Below are positions 1-8,519 of a stretch of DNA of 64,000 bases, one piece after another. The stretch spans positions 1-64,000 of the forward strand of contig NZ_VOHA01000024.1 of the NCBI RefSeq assembly GCF_007859315.1. The letters run 5' to 3'. The notes under the pieces were generated by a model, which made no database searches, was not told the origin of the DNA, and saw nothing but the letters and a program-made list of their open reading frames with translations. The first letter of the stretch is position 1. Every line of letters starts with the position of its first letter. Origin of the DNA: Reyranella sp. CPCC 100927 (GTDB taxonomy: Bacteria > Pseudomonadota > Alphaproteobacteria > Reyranellales > Reyranellaceae). The translations under genes and the position numbers were made by a program.

Positions 1-58
1 CCCCTACCTCTTTGAATCTCAACTCGTTCCCGCTGTCCAATGCTAAGTTAGCGCCTAT

Positions 59-145
59 GGGCGTCCCGCCCGCATCACCGGCGAAAGCTTTGCTTTCGCC
101 GGCGCGTAGCGCCAAGACATGAGCGGGCGGTACGCCCGCGCTCCC
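59..145. repeat. Interspersed palindromic repeat, family A copy 1
   Basis: A composite palindrome: GGGCGTCCCGCCCGC at the left is mirrored by GCGGGCGGTACGCCCGCG at the right, with an internal hairpin of 11-bp arms (78-88 and 92-102) built on CCGGCGAAAGC. The same design recurs at 3628, 19918, 31516, 45002 and 56540. Bases 1-58 upstream show no gene. Confidence 0.8.
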
Positions 146-149
146 AGGG

Positions 150-1232
150 TCAGCGCAGTTCGAGCGCCATCTGCGATGGCTCGGTCGCATCGGGCGCGCT
201 GAGGTTGGACAGCGACACGCCCAGCAGCCGCACGTGCTTCTGCAGCGGGAAGATGCTGCGTACCAGGTCGAGGCTGATGCGCTCGGCCGTCGGCTTGTCG
301 GCGATCGGCGCCAGGCTGCTGTGGCTGCGGGTCACGATCTGGAAGTCGGCGTACTTGATCTTCACCGTCACCGTGCGGCCGACGATCTTGGTGCGCTCGC
401 AATAGGCCCATACATCGTCGAGCATGGCTTTGACGCCGGCTTCGACGTCGGCCGATTGGTTGAGGTCCTGGGCGAACGTCGTCTCCGAGCCGACCGATTT
501 GCGCGGCCGGTCGGCCACCACGGGCCGTTCGTCGATACCGCGCGAGATGGCGTGGTACCAGGGCCCGGCCTTGCCGAAGTGCTCCTGCAGGAAGGCAAGA
601 GTCTGGTTGCGCAGGTCGGCGCCGGTGAAGATGCCCAGTCCGTTCATCTTGGCGGCGGTGACCGGGCCGATGCCGTGGAACTTGCCGACGGCGAGGTTCT
701 CGACGAAGGCGGCGCCCATCGCAGGCGTGATCACGTACTGGCCGTTAGGCTTGTTCTGGTCGGAGGCCAGCTTGGCCAGGAACTTGTTGTAGGAGATGCC
801 AGCCGATGCCGTGAGACCGGTCTGCGCCAGGATGTGGGCGCGAATTTCCTGCGCCACCTGTGTCGCGGAGGCGATGTTCTTCAGGTTGGTAGTGACGTCG
901 AGATAGGCCTCGTCGAGCGACAGCGGCTCGATCTGCGGCGTGTACTGGGCGAAGATGTTACGGATCTCGCGCGACACCGCCTTGTAGACCTCCATGCGCG
1001 GCGGCACGAAGATCAATGTCGCGCATTTGCGGCGCGCCGTGACCGAGGGCATCGCCGAGCGCACGCCGAACTTGCGCGCCTCGTAGCTCGCCGCCATCAC
1101 CACGCCACGCTCGCGCGAGCCGCCCACCGCCACCGGCTGGCCGCGCAGGTTGGGATTGTCGCGCTGCTCCACGGACGCGTAGAACGCATCCATGTCCAGG
1201 TGAATGATTTTCCTGACGTCTTTCTCGGCCAT
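150..1232 (-). CDS. dinB: DNA polymerase IV (Y-family translesion polymerase)
   Basis: A 360-residue Y-family polymerase for lesion bypass in the cytoplasm. The N-terminal palm motif HLDMDAFYASVE holds the first metal-binding Asp (residue 13). SLDEAYLD near residue 108 holds the catalytic Asp-Glu pair. Helix-hairpin-helix segments and a little-finger domain follow. The C-terminus carries QMALEL, which fits the QLxLxL clamp-binding motif. The frame is open to 1307, but I chose the ATG at 1232 because AGGCGG lies just upstream and family members begin at about that point. It stands alone next to an SDR gene read the other way. No LexA-type box was recognised. Identification is firm. Confidence 0.95.
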   Translation of the reverse strand: MAEKDVRKIIHLDMDAFYASVEQRDNPNLRGQPVAVGGSRERGVVMAASYEARKFGVRSAMPSVTARRKCATLIFVPPRMEVYKAVSREIRNIFAQYTPQIEPLSLDEAYLDVTTNLKNIASATQVAQEIRAHILAQTGLTASAGISYNKFLAKLASDQNKPNGQYVITPAMGAAFVENLAVGKFHGIGPVTAAKMNGLGIFTGADLRNQTLAFLQEHFGKAGPWYHAISRGIDERPVVADRPRKSVGSETTFAQDLNQSADVEAGVKAMLDDVWAYCERTKIVGRTVTVKIKYADFQIVTRSHSSLAPIADKPTAERISLDLVRSIFPLQKHVRLLGVSLSNLSAPDATEPSQMALELR

Positions 1233-1300
1233 CAGACCGCCTGGTGAAAGGAGCGCGGTAGCGCGCCGATTATTATCAACTAAACCCTGAGGGGAGGAAG

Positions 1301-1387
1301 CTGTCATCCCGAGCGCAGCGAGGGATCTTTCCGCGACGTGTGGGCCTGTCAGCGCTGAAAGATTCCTCGCTGCGCTCGGAATGACAG
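1301..1387. repeat. Interspersed palindromic repeat, family B copy 1
   Basis: Two 30-bp arms (1301-1330 and 1358-1387) form an inverted repeat beginning CTGTCATCCCGAGCGCAGCG. The same element, in variable condition, occurs at 2158, 7699, 15421, 48626 and 50364. It lies between the divergent dinB and SDR genes, so any promoter for either gene must overlap it. Confidence 0.85.
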
Positions 1388-1402
1388 CCAGGAGGACGAG
1401 AG

Positions 1403-2149
1403 ATGACCGATCGCCTGTTCGACTTCAGCGGCAAGGTGGCCCTGATCACCGGTGGCAGCCGCGGCATGGGCCGGGAGATGGCCAAGGCCTTCGCCGAGCG
1501 CGGCGCTGACATCGTCATCACCAGCCGCAAGCTCGATTCCTGCCGCGAGGTGGCCGCCGAGGTCGAGAAGCTGGGCCGCCGCGCATTGCCCTATGCCTGC
1601 AACGTGGCGCACTGGCAGGAACTCGAGGGGCTGGCCGATGCCGCGTACGCTGCCTTCGGCAAGGTCGACATCCTGGTCAACAATGCCGGCAGCTCGCCGC
1701 TGGCGCCCTCGTCGCTGGAGACCAGCGAGCAGCTGTTCGACCGCATCGTGCACCTGAACTTCAAGGGGCCGTTCCGGCTGATGTCCCTGGTCGGCAGCCG
1801 CATGGCGGCGGGCAACGGCGGCTCCATCATCAACATCAGCAGCGTCGGCGCCATCCGGCCACGACCCTCGATCGCGCCCTATGCCGGCGCCAAGGCGGCG
1901 CTGAACGCCATCACCACGGCCTTCGCCTTCGAGTACGGACCCAAGGTTAGGGTCAACGCCATCATGCCGGGGCGTTTCCTGACCGACATTTCCAAGGCGT
2001 GGACAGAAGAGGCACGCCAGAACACCGGCGTCGCCCTGCAACGCAGCGGCAAGCCGGAGGAGATCGTCACCGCCGCGCTCTATCTTGCCAGCGAGCATTC
2101 GGGCTTCACCACGGGCTCGGTGATCCAGGTCGATGGCGGGATAGCGTAA
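1403..2149 (+). CDS. SDR family NAD(P)-dependent oxidoreductase
   Basis: A 248-residue classical short-chain dehydrogenase/reductase. It has the cofactor glycine motif TGGSRGMG near residue 14, NNAG in the central strand, the catalytic serine in INISSVG and the YxxxK pair in YAGAKAALN. The C-terminal GSVIQVDGG is usual for the family. A strong ribosome site AGGAGG lies 9 bases before the ATG. The substrate cannot be told from sequence; relatives act on 3-oxoacyl groups or small alcohols. It is single-gene and flanked on both sides by family B palindromes. Confidence 0.9.
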   Translation: MTDRLFDFSGKVALITGGSRGMGREMAKAFAERGADIVITSRKLDSCREVAAEVEKLGRRALPYACNVAHWQELEGLADAAYAAFGKVDILVNNAGSSPLAPSSLETSEQLFDRIVHLNFKGPFRLMSLVGSRMAAGNGGSIINISSVGAIRPRPSIAPYAGAKAALNAITTAFAFEYGPKVRVNAIMPGRFLTDISKAWTEEARQNTGVALQRSGKPEEIVTAALYLASEHSGFTTGSVIQVDGGIA

Positions 2150-2157
2150 TCGCCACA

Positions 2158-2280
2158 CTGTCATCCGGAGCGTAGCGGTCATCCCGAACGCAGCGAGGGA
2201 CCCCCTGGAAACAGAGTCTCCTCTCGCGGGAGATCCCTCGCTGCGCTCGGGATGACGGCCGCTGTGCTCGGGACGACAAG
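2158..2280. repeat. Interspersed palindromic repeat, family B copy 2 (compound)
   Basis: CTGTCATCCGGAGCG is followed directly by a second partial left arm, then GGGATCCCTCGCTGCG-type right-arm sequence and a second partial right arm. It looks like one copy nested within another. Bases 2281-2395 hold no recognisable gene. Confidence 0.75.
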
Positions 2281-2395
2281 AAGCGGCGTGCAGTGACGAC
2301 AGGGCTGCCCTGTCAGCGAACCTCCGCACACGGCGGCGCCCATCCACTACAGTGCGCCCAGGAGTAGACGCGCCCGCAATGCACGGGCGTGCTGG

Positions 2396-3622
2396 ATGGG
2401 AGCGGGCGTGGCGCCGGAGAGTGGTGGACTGCGGGCGTTGATGGCCGACAGTGCGTTCCGGCGGCTGTGGCTGATCGGCGCGGTGACCGGCATCATGCGG
2501 TGGCTCGACGTCGTCGTGGCCGGCATCTACGTCTTTGACGTGACCGGCTCGCCGACCTGGGTGGCGGCCGTCACCTTCATCCGCGCCGTGCCCATGATCG
2601 TGGGCGTGATGTTCGGCGCCATGGCGGCCCGCTTGCCGCTGGGCGGCCTGATGCGGGTCGGCATTGGTACCGTAGCGCTGAGCTACACGATCCTGGCCGT
2701 GCTGGCTGTCTTCGATGCCCTGGCGGTATGGCACGTCGCGATCGGCGTCTGGATCGTGGGCACCTACTGGAGCTCCGAGAACTCGGTGCGCCGCACGATG
2801 ATGTGCGCCGTCGCCGGGTTGGCCAACACCGGCACCGCGATCAGCTTCGACTGGGCCACCATCAACGCCCTGCGGTTGGCCGGGCCGTTCCTCGGCGGCG
2901 TGCTGTACGATGCCTACGGCATGGCGGCGCCCTGTGCCTTGGGCGTCGTGTGCTTCGCGGCGGCACTGTTCCTGGCGCTGGGCATGACCAGCGGCAGCGC
3001 GCCGGCGCTGTCGGGGCGGCGGCGCCTGTGGGAGGATATCGCTGACAGCCTCGCCATCGCGCGCCGCAGCGCGGCGATCAAAGGTGTGCTGGGCGTCAGC
3101 ATCTGCCTCAACTTCTTCGGCTTTCCCTATTCGAGCATGATCCCCGTCATCGGCAAGGACGTGCTGCGCGCCACACCGGCCGATGTCGGTTTTCTGTCCT
3201 CGATGGAAGGCCTGGGTGCGATGGTGGGTGCGGTGACGCTGACCGCCTTCGTGCGGCCGTCATGGTTCGGCCGCGTGTTCATGATCGGCTCGTTCGGTGT
3301 TGCTGCCGGTGCCATCGCGTTCGGGTTGTCGCACATCTACGCTCTCTCGGCCGTGGCGCTGGTGGTGGCCGGCGCCGGCATGTCGTGGTTCGCCTCGATG
3401 CAGAGCACCCAGGTGCTGGCGCAGACGCCGGCGGATCGGCGCTCGGGCATCATGGGCGTGCTCACCACCACGATCGGAATCGGCCAGTTGGGTGCCCTGC
3501 CCATCGGCTGGCTGGCCGCGCAACTGACGGCACCCACCGCCGTCGTCATCTACGGCAGCTGCGCGGTGGTGACCCTGGCGGTGTGCGCCTGGCGTTGGCC
3601 GGCGATGTGGCGACCAGGCTGA
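2396..3622 (+). CDS. MFS transporter
   Basis: A 408-residue integral membrane protein with roughly twelve hydrophobic segments, of the major facilitator superfamily and closest in style to the enterobactin-exporter-like (MFS_3) group. A short charged stretch follows the sixth helix (GRRRLWEDIADSLAIARR near residues 203-220), as expected for the central cytoplasmic loop. The start is uncertain: the ATG at 2396 has no good ribosome site, and ATG 2441 (before ADSAFRRLW) is a plausible alternative. The substrate is unknown. No operon partner lies on this strand. Confidence 0.85.
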   Translation: MGAGVAPESGGLRALMADSAFRRLWLIGAVTGIMRWLDVVVAGIYVFDVTGSPTWVAAVTFIRAVPMIVGVMFGAMAARLPLGGLMRVGIGTVALSYTILAVLAVFDALAVWHVAIGVWIVGTYWSSENSVRRTMMCAVAGLANTGTAISFDWATINALRLAGPFLGGVLYDAYGMAAPCALGVVCFAAALFLALGMTSGSAPALSGRRRLWEDIADSLAIARRSAAIKGVLGVSICLNFFGFPYSSMIPVIGKDVLRATPADVGFLSSMEGLGAMVGAVTLTAFVRPSWFGRVFMIGSFGVAAGAIAFGLSHIYALSAVALVVAGAGMSWFASMQSTQVLAQTPADRRSGIMGVLTTTIGIGQLGALPIGWLAAQLTAPTAVVIYGSCAVVTLAVCAWRWPAMWRPG

Positions 3623-3627
3623 ATCCG

Positions 3628-3698
3628 GGGAGCGCGGGCGTCCCGCCCGCTCATGGCCTGGCGCTACGCGCCAGTGCGGCGGGACGCCCGCGCTCCCA
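3628..3698. repeat. Interspersed palindromic repeat, family A copy 2
   Basis: Long inverted repeat, GGGAGCGCGGGCGTCCCGCC mirrored by its complement at 3679-3698. It lies between convergent genes and supplies the stop codon and last dozen or so codons of the CoA-transferase at 3651. Confidence 0.85.
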
Positions 3699-4868
3699 GG
3701 TCTCCCGTAACCGCACGATCTCGTCGTCGCTGTAGCCCGCCTCGCGCAGGATCTCGTGCGTATGCTCGCCCAGCAGCGGGGCGCCGTGGCGGTACTCGGG
3801 CTGGGTGCCGCTGAAGCGGGCGGCGTTGCGGGTCTGGCGCAGGCGGCCGGCTTGCGGATGGTCGTTCTCGACGATAATGCCGGTGGCCGTGACCTGCGGA
3901 TGGTCGATCATCTGGCCGCGGGTCAGCACCGGTACGCAGGGCACGCCTTCGGCCTCGAGCCGGCGCATCCACTCGTCGGTGGTGCGCTCGATCAGCGCCG
4001 ACTGGATCAGCTCCAGCCGCGCATCGATGTTGACGTCGCGCAGTTCGGTGGTGGCGAAGCGCGGATCGTCGAGCCACTGCGGGCGTTCCGCGGCACGGGC
4101 GAGCGCCTCCCACTGGTCGTTGGTCATGACAGCGACACTCATGTAGCCGTCCTTGGTCTCATAGATCAGGTCGATGAAGCTTGCCGCCCGCTGGGCGCTG
4201 ACCTCGCGCCCGACATAGGTCTGCGCGCCCATGTCGGACGACCACAGGAAGGCGACGATGGCGTCCAGCATCGACAACCGTACGTGCTGGCCCTCGCCGG
4301 TGCGCTCGCGCGCCAGCAATGCCGCCGTGATCGCCTGCGCCGACGTGACGGCAGTCAGCTTGTCCGGCAGGATCGTGCGCACCAGCCGCGGGCGCGCCGA
4401 GTCGGAACCGCCCTGCACCGAGGCCAGGCCGGACAGCGCCTGGATGATGGGATCATAGACCGGCTTGTGCGCGAACGGACCGCTTTCGCCGAAACCGCTG
4501 AGCGAGACGTAGATGATCTTGGGTGCCACGGCGCGGATCGCCGCTTCACCGACGCCCAGGCGGTCGACCACGCCGGGCCGGAAGTTCTGCACGAACACGT
4601 CGCAGGTGCGCGCCAGTCGCTTCACGACCTCGACGCCCTCGGGTCGGCGCAGGTCGACGGTGATGGAGCGCTTGTTGCGGTTGTTGTTGAGGAAGCTCGC
4701 CGACAGGCCGCCGCTCTTGTTGCCGGCGCTGCGTGTGAAGTCGCCGGTGCCCGGCGGCTCGACCTTGATCACGTCGGCGCCCTGGTCGGCCAGGATCATG
4801 GTGCCGTAGGGGCCGGAAATCACGGCGCTGAGGTCGAGGATGCGATAGCCGTGCAGCGGTCCGGGCAT
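3651..4868 (-). CDS. CaiB/BaiF family (class III) CoA-transferase
   Basis: A 405-residue class III CoA-transferase, moving CoA between carboxylic acids. The N-terminus LDLSAVISGPYGTMILADQG and the segment ADVIKVEPP are family hallmarks. The catalytic aspartate that forms the acyl anhydride is Asp169, in TILPDKLTAV. The start is supported by GAGAGGACT upstream. The last residues (after WERGRPA) are encoded by the family A palindrome, so the native C-terminus has probably been extended or replaced by repeat DNA. A carboxyltransferase gene follows upstream on the same strand, suggesting a shared acyl-CoA pathway. The acyl substrate is unknown. Confidence 0.9.
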   Translation of the reverse strand: MPGPLHGYRILDLSAVISGPYGTMILADQGADVIKVEPPGTGDFTRSAGNKSGGLSASFLNNNRNKRSITVDLRRPEGVEVVKRLARTCDVFVQNFRPGVVDRLGVGEAAIRAVAPKIIYVSLSGFGESGPFAHKPVYDPIIQALSGLASVQGGSDSARPRLVRTILPDKLTAVTSAQAITAALLARERTGEGQHVRLSMLDAIVAFLWSSDMGAQTYVGREVSAQRAASFIDLIYETKDGYMSVAVMTNDQWEALARAAERPQWLDDPRFATTELRDVNIDARLELIQSALIERTTDEWMRRLEAEGVPCVPVLTRGQMIDHPQVTATGIIVENDHPQAGRLRQTRNAARFSGTQPEYRHGAPLLGEHTHEILREAGYSDDEIVRLRETWERGRPAALARSARP

Positions 4869-4899
4869 GGGGGCGAGTCCTCTCGTTTCATCTTGAATA

Positions 4900-5022
4900 C
4901 CTTCCCCCGCTTGCGGGGGAAGGTGGCGCGTAGCGCCGGATGGGGGTTGCCCCGAACAGATGAGGTGTTCGGCGTCCCCCCATCCGCCCTTCGGGCACCT
5001 TCCCCCGCAAGCGGGGGAAGGT
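4900..5022. repeat. Interspersed palindromic repeat, family C copy 1
   Basis: CTTCCCCCGCTTGCGGGGGA hairpins at both ends enclose GGTGGCGCGTAGCGCCGGAT and a central variable part. The right half is the reverse complement of the left. It lies between two same-strand genes, so it may separate their transcripts. Confidence 0.8.
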
Positions 5023-5027
5023 AGAAA

Positions 5028-6593
5028 CTAAGGCCTGTACGTGAAGCTCGTCGGGCCCCGCTGCTGGTCGAGCAGGGGCCAGGTGAGCTCGATCCAGTCG
5101 CAGAGCTTGGCGCGCGTCTCGCGCGGATCGATGAGGTCGTGCACCGCCAGCGCCTCGGCGCGCGGGAAGGGCGAGCGGCGGGCGGCGAACTGCTCCTCGA
5201 GCTCGCGCCGTCGCGCTGCCGGATCAGGCGCCGCCGCGATCTCGCGACCGAAGGCGACGGCGACACCGCCCTCGACCGGCAGCGCGCCGGACTCGGCCGA
5301 CGGCCAGGCGAGGATGTAGCTGTTGGGGGCGTAGTGCGCGGCGGCACCCAGCCCCATGCTCTTGCGCACCATGATCGAGGCCCACGGGATGCTGGCCATC
5401 GCCACCGCCAGCACGGCGGCAGCGCCGGCCCGCACGGTGCCTTCCGCCTCGGCTTCGGCGCCGATCATGAAGCCGGGCTCGTCGACGAAGTTCAGCACCG
5501 GCAGGTGGAAGGTCTGGCAGAACTCGACGAAGCGGCGCACCTTGCGCGCGCCCGCCGCCGTCATCGATCCGGCGAGCTGGCGGCAATCGTTGGCCAGCAC
5601 GCCCACCGGATGACCGAGCAGGCGCGCCAGCCCGGTGATCTGGCCCGGACCGTAGCGGCGGCCGATTTCGAAGAACGAGTCCTGATCGACGATGGCGCGC
5701 ACCACGGCGCGCATGTCGAAGACACGACGGCGATCGACCGGCACGATATCGGCCAGCCGCTCGTCAGCGCGGTTGCGGTCGTCGGTGCACGGCAGCGACG
5801 GCGGCAGCTCCCAGACATGCTGCGGCAGGTAGCTCAGGAAGCGGCGGATGGCGGCGAAGGCAGCGGCCTCGTCATCGACGACGTCGTCGATCACGCCGCT
5901 CTTCTCGTGCAGGTCGGCGCCGCCCAGCTCATCCTTGGAGACCGACCGGCCCAGCGCGCGCTCGACCAGCGCCGGACCGCCCACCAGCACCTGCGATGTC
6001 TCGCGCGTCATGACGCAGTAGTGCGCCGACACCAGCCGCACCGCGGGCAGGCCGGCGACGGCGCCCAGCGCCGCGGTGGCGACTGGCACGGTGGCCAGCG
6101 CGCGGCCGACCGAGGCGAAACGGTGCGGCGCATAGACCGGCTCGGGTGGCATGGGTGCCGCACCCTTGCCGGCGCTGCCGGTCACGCTGCCGCCCGAGCC
6201 TTCGTGCAGGCGCACCAGCGGCAGGCGGTACTGGCAGGCGACGTCCTCGGTGTAGATGCTCTTGCGCAGGCCGCCGATGTTGGGCGAGCCGGCCGCGATC
6301 GTGAAATCCTCGCCGCCGGCAATACAGGGGCGGCCGGCGATCTTGCCGAAACCGAGCACGAAATTGGCCGGCGTGAAGTGCACCGTCTCGCCGGCGTCAT
6401 TGCGCTCGGACGCGCCGGCGATGGGACCGATCTCGCGGAAGCTGCCGGGATCGAGCAGCGCATCGATGCGCTCACGGATAGTCAGCCGGCCCTTGGCGTG
6501 TTGACGCGCGACGGCAGACTCGCCACCCAGTCTCTTGGCGGCCTGCCGGCGCGTGGCGATCTCGTCGCGCTCCTTGTCCCAGCCCATGCGCAT
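5028..6593 (-). CDS. Acyl-CoA carboxylase carboxyltransferase subunit (PccB/AccD-like)
   Basis: A 521-residue biotin-dependent carboxyltransferase beta-type subunit with two crotonase-fold halves. The N-terminal GRLTIRERIDALLDPGSF is the family signature. FVDEPGFMIGAEAEAEGTVR and the MASIPWASIMVRKSMGLG stretch fit the second acyl-CoA site. Such subunits move carboxyl groups from biotin to propionyl-, methylcrotonyl- or related acyl-CoAs. No biotin carboxylase/BCCP partner occurs in this window, so the partner must be encoded elsewhere, or the protein works as a decarboxylase subunit. A second ATG two codons in (MGWDKERDE) is also possible. The acyl substrate cannot be assigned. Confidence 0.88.
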   Translation of the reverse strand: MRMGWDKERDEIATRRQAAKRLGGESAVARQHAKGRLTIRERIDALLDPGSFREIGPIAGASERNDAGETVHFTPANFVLGFGKIAGRPCIAGGEDFTIAAGSPNIGGLRKSIYTEDVACQYRLPLVRLHEGSGGSVTGSAGKGAAPMPPEPVYAPHRFASVGRALATVPVATAALGAVAGLPAVRLVSAHYCVMTRETSQVLVGGPALVERALGRSVSKDELGGADLHEKSGVIDDVVDDEAAAFAAIRRFLSYLPQHVWELPPSLPCTDDRNRADERLADIVPVDRRRVFDMRAVVRAIVDQDSFFEIGRRYGPGQITGLARLLGHPVGVLANDCRQLAGSMTAAGARKVRRFVEFCQTFHLPVLNFVDEPGFMIGAEAEAEGTVRAGAAAVLAVAMASIPWASIMVRKSMGLGAAAHYAPNSYILAWPSAESGALPVEGGVAVAFGREIAAAPDPAARRRELEEQFAARRSPFPRAEALAVHDLIDPRETRAKLCDWIELTWPLLDQQRGPTSFTYRP

Positions 6594-6723
6594 CCCTGCA
6601 GATATTACCGCAGGCTTGTATCACGATCGCGGCGGTGGCGGCGGGGTGCTGGCATGAGAAGTTCCAATGCGATCATCAGGGAAATGCGTGGAATGCGGGT
6701 CGCCCAAACGTCCGCTGCCGATC

Positions 6724-7119
6724 CTATTGGTCGTGCATGGTCTGCATCAGGATTTTCCAGGCACCGTCGCGCCTGTACAGGTTGTAGGAATAAGTGCTGT
6801 GCCAGAGCGCTTGCTCCTCTGGATTCTTGTAGGCCCAGCGCAGTGTCGCCAGACCGCCGTTGGTGCCGAAGCCTTGCCAGTCGAACGAGACGTAGTCCGT
6901 GTGGGTGTAGCCGCGGCTGCGGTACTGCTGGTCAAGCGCCACGAACAGCGCGGCCAGGTCAGCGTGCGACGCATGGAGGCGCACGACGCCCGCCCGTGCC
7001 GTGATGCATGGTTCTGCGTAGAACGTCGCGGCGATGGCTGGCGTCTTGGCAAACGCATCCCCGTAAGCGCTGAAGAGCGATTTGATCTCGGCTTCCGTTG
7101 CTGAACGGTCGTCCGGCAT
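6724..7119 (-). CDS. NTF2-like/DUF4440 protein (SgcJ/EcaC type)
   Basis: A 131-residue single-domain protein of the NTF2-like cone fold. It has an N-terminal helix with YGDAFAKTPAIAATFYAEP, and the C-terminal strands TYSYNLYRRDGAWKILMQTM have the usual aromatic spacing. Ribosome site GGAGG precedes the ATG. Members include small isomerases, hydratases and ligand-binding proteins, and nothing here indicates a reaction. A second NTF2-like protein of a different subtype lies 180 bases away on the opposite strand, so the two are divergent. The 182-base gap between them shows no further gene. Confidence 0.75.
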   Translation of the reverse strand: MPDDRSATEAEIKSLFSAYGDAFAKTPAIAATFYAEPCITARAGVVRLHASHADLAALFVALDQQYRSRGYTHTDYVSFDWQGFGTNGGLATLRWAYKNPEEQALWHSTYSYNLYRRDGAWKILMQTMHDQ

Positions 7120-7301
7120 GAATGCCTCCGTGTGACGGTAGTGGACAGCACCGTACCGGCGGGCCTGCTCTTGCGGAAGGGGTGGGGAATCGCACTTTCA
7201 TATACGCGCCGGGGAGACCAAGCCCAGGGCCTCTCGGCATCCTGACAGGAACTGTCACCAGCGGGCACCACACTTCATTAAGGTGACGCAGGAGAATCCG
7301 A

Positions 7302-7673
7302 ATGAACCTTCATGATGAATCGTTCGTCCAGAAGATGCTGGCGGCGTGGAACGCCCATGACGTGGATGGCGCCATGGCGCTGATGATGGAGGACTGTGTT
7401 TGGGAGATTCCCAGAGGTTCGGCGCCGCATGGCACGCTCTTCCAGGGCGCGAACGAGGTTCGTGCCGCCATCGCCGATGCCTTCCGCGCGATCCCCGATA
7501 TCCAGTATCAATCGCTTCGCAGCTGCTTCGGCTCGGGGCATGTGGTGATGGAATTGCTGGTGACCGGAACGCTCGCCGATGGCACCGCGGCAAGATTTCA
7601 CGCATGCGACATCCTCACCATGGTGGACGGCAAGATTGCCGCCAAACGATCGTACCGGAAGGTCGCCGGCTAG
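7302..7673 (+). CDS. Nuclear transport factor 2 / SnoaL-like protein
   Basis: A 123-residue NTF2-like protein: MLAAWNAHDVDGAMALMMED is the typical first helix with the SnoaL pattern, and the C-terminus HACDILTMVDGKIAAKRSYR fits the final strands. AGGAG lies 8 bases before the ATG. Related proteins are polyketide cyclases or small ester/ketosteroid isomerase-like enzymes. Function is unassigned. It is apparently monocistronic, with a degenerate family B half-repeat following at 7699. Confidence 0.8.
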   Translation: MNLHDESFVQKMLAAWNAHDVDGAMALMMEDCVWEIPRGSAPHGTLFQGANEVRAAIADAFRAIPDIQYQSLRSCFGSGHVVMELLVTGTLADGTAARFHACDILTMVDGKIAAKRSYRKVAG

Positions 7674-7698
7674 GGCGGATCTCGATTCATGGAAGCAG

Positions 7699-7727
7699 GT
7701 GTCATCCCTCGCTGCGCGCGGGATGAG
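7699..7727. repeat. Family B palindromic repeat, partial copy
   Basis: TGTCATCCCTCGCTGCGCGC GGGATGA resembles the two outer ends of the family B element joined without the middle. Only a remnant remains. Confidence 0.5.
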
Positions 7728-7790
7728 GTCTGCTACCGTGGGATGGCTCGCGGCGTTCGACATGACGGTCTGAGCGCCCCAGCACCGCCG

Positions 7791-8519
7791 TCAGGCGTCG
7801 CGCACCCGCTGTCCGAGCAGCACGTTCCGCGCGTCGCGCGTCATGGTGGGCTTGCCCTCGCGCAGTGCGTTGCCGGCACGAAAGCCCGTGTTGACGGCCG
7901 GGCGGGCGGCGATGGCGTCGAACCAGCGCCGCAGGTGCGGGAAGGTGGCGAGGTCCTGTTCGTGATGGCGCCACAGCCTGATCCAGACCCAGCAGGCGAT
8001 ATCGGCGATCGAGTAGTCATCGGCAAGCCACGCGTGGTCGCGCAGCCTGGCATTCATCACGCCGTAGAGCCGATTGATCTCGTTCGTGAAGCGCTCGATC
8101 GCATAGGGAATGACCTCGGATGCATATTCGCGGAAATGATGAACCTGACCGGCCGTCGGCCCCAACGCTGCGATCTGCCATGCCAGCCATTGGTGGACCG
8201 TGTGCCGTTCTCGCAACACCGTCGGCAGGAACCGTCCATGCTTCTCGGCGAGATAAGCCAGAATGGCCGCCGATTCGAACAGCGCGTAAGGTGCGCCGCC
8301 GTCGACCGGCGCGTGATCGACGATGGCCGGGATCTTGTTGTTCGGGCTGATGGCCAGGAATGCCGGGTCGAACTGGGCGCCCTTGCGGATGTCGACGGGC
8401 ACCAGGTTGTAGGGCTCGCCGAGCTCCTCGAGCAGGATCGTGATTTTCCAGCCGTTGGGCGTCGGCCAGTAATAGACATCGAGGGCCGCCGGCCCGTGCC
8501 GTCGCGGCGGCGCGGTCAT
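7791..8519 (-). CDS. Glutathione S-transferase family protein (YfcG/Nu-class-like)
   Basis: A 242-residue GST with an N-terminal thioredoxin fold (LDVYYWPTPNGWKITILLEE) and the stretch AISPNNKIPAIVD, matching the Nu-class/YfcG pattern of disulfide-bond oxidoreductases that use Thr/Asn rather than Tyr or Ser at the active site. The frame is open further upstream, but the ATG at 8519 overlaps the TGA of the preceding gene as ATGA, which makes it the likely start and implies translational coupling. Together with the second GST it forms a two-gene unit beneath the GCCAAYCGRTATC motif at 9657. Confidence 0.88.
   Translation of the reverse strand: MTAPPRRHGPAALDVYYWPTPNGWKITILLEELGEPYNLVPVDIRKGAQFDPAFLAISPNNKIPAIVDHAPVDGGAPYALFESAAILAYLAEKHGRFLPTVLRERHTVHQWLAWQIAALGPTAGQVHHFREYASEVIPYAIERFTNEINRLYGVMNARLRDHAWLADDYSIADIACWVWIRLWRHHEQDLATFPHLRRWFDAIAARPAVNTGFRAGNALREGKPTMTRDARNVLLGQRVRDA

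Noticed and set aside
5139-7004. Open frame of 621 codons on the plus strand
   Set aside because: It is antisense to the carboxyltransferase gene, rich in Arg, Ala and Gly with no domain, and arises from high-GC third positions on the real strand.
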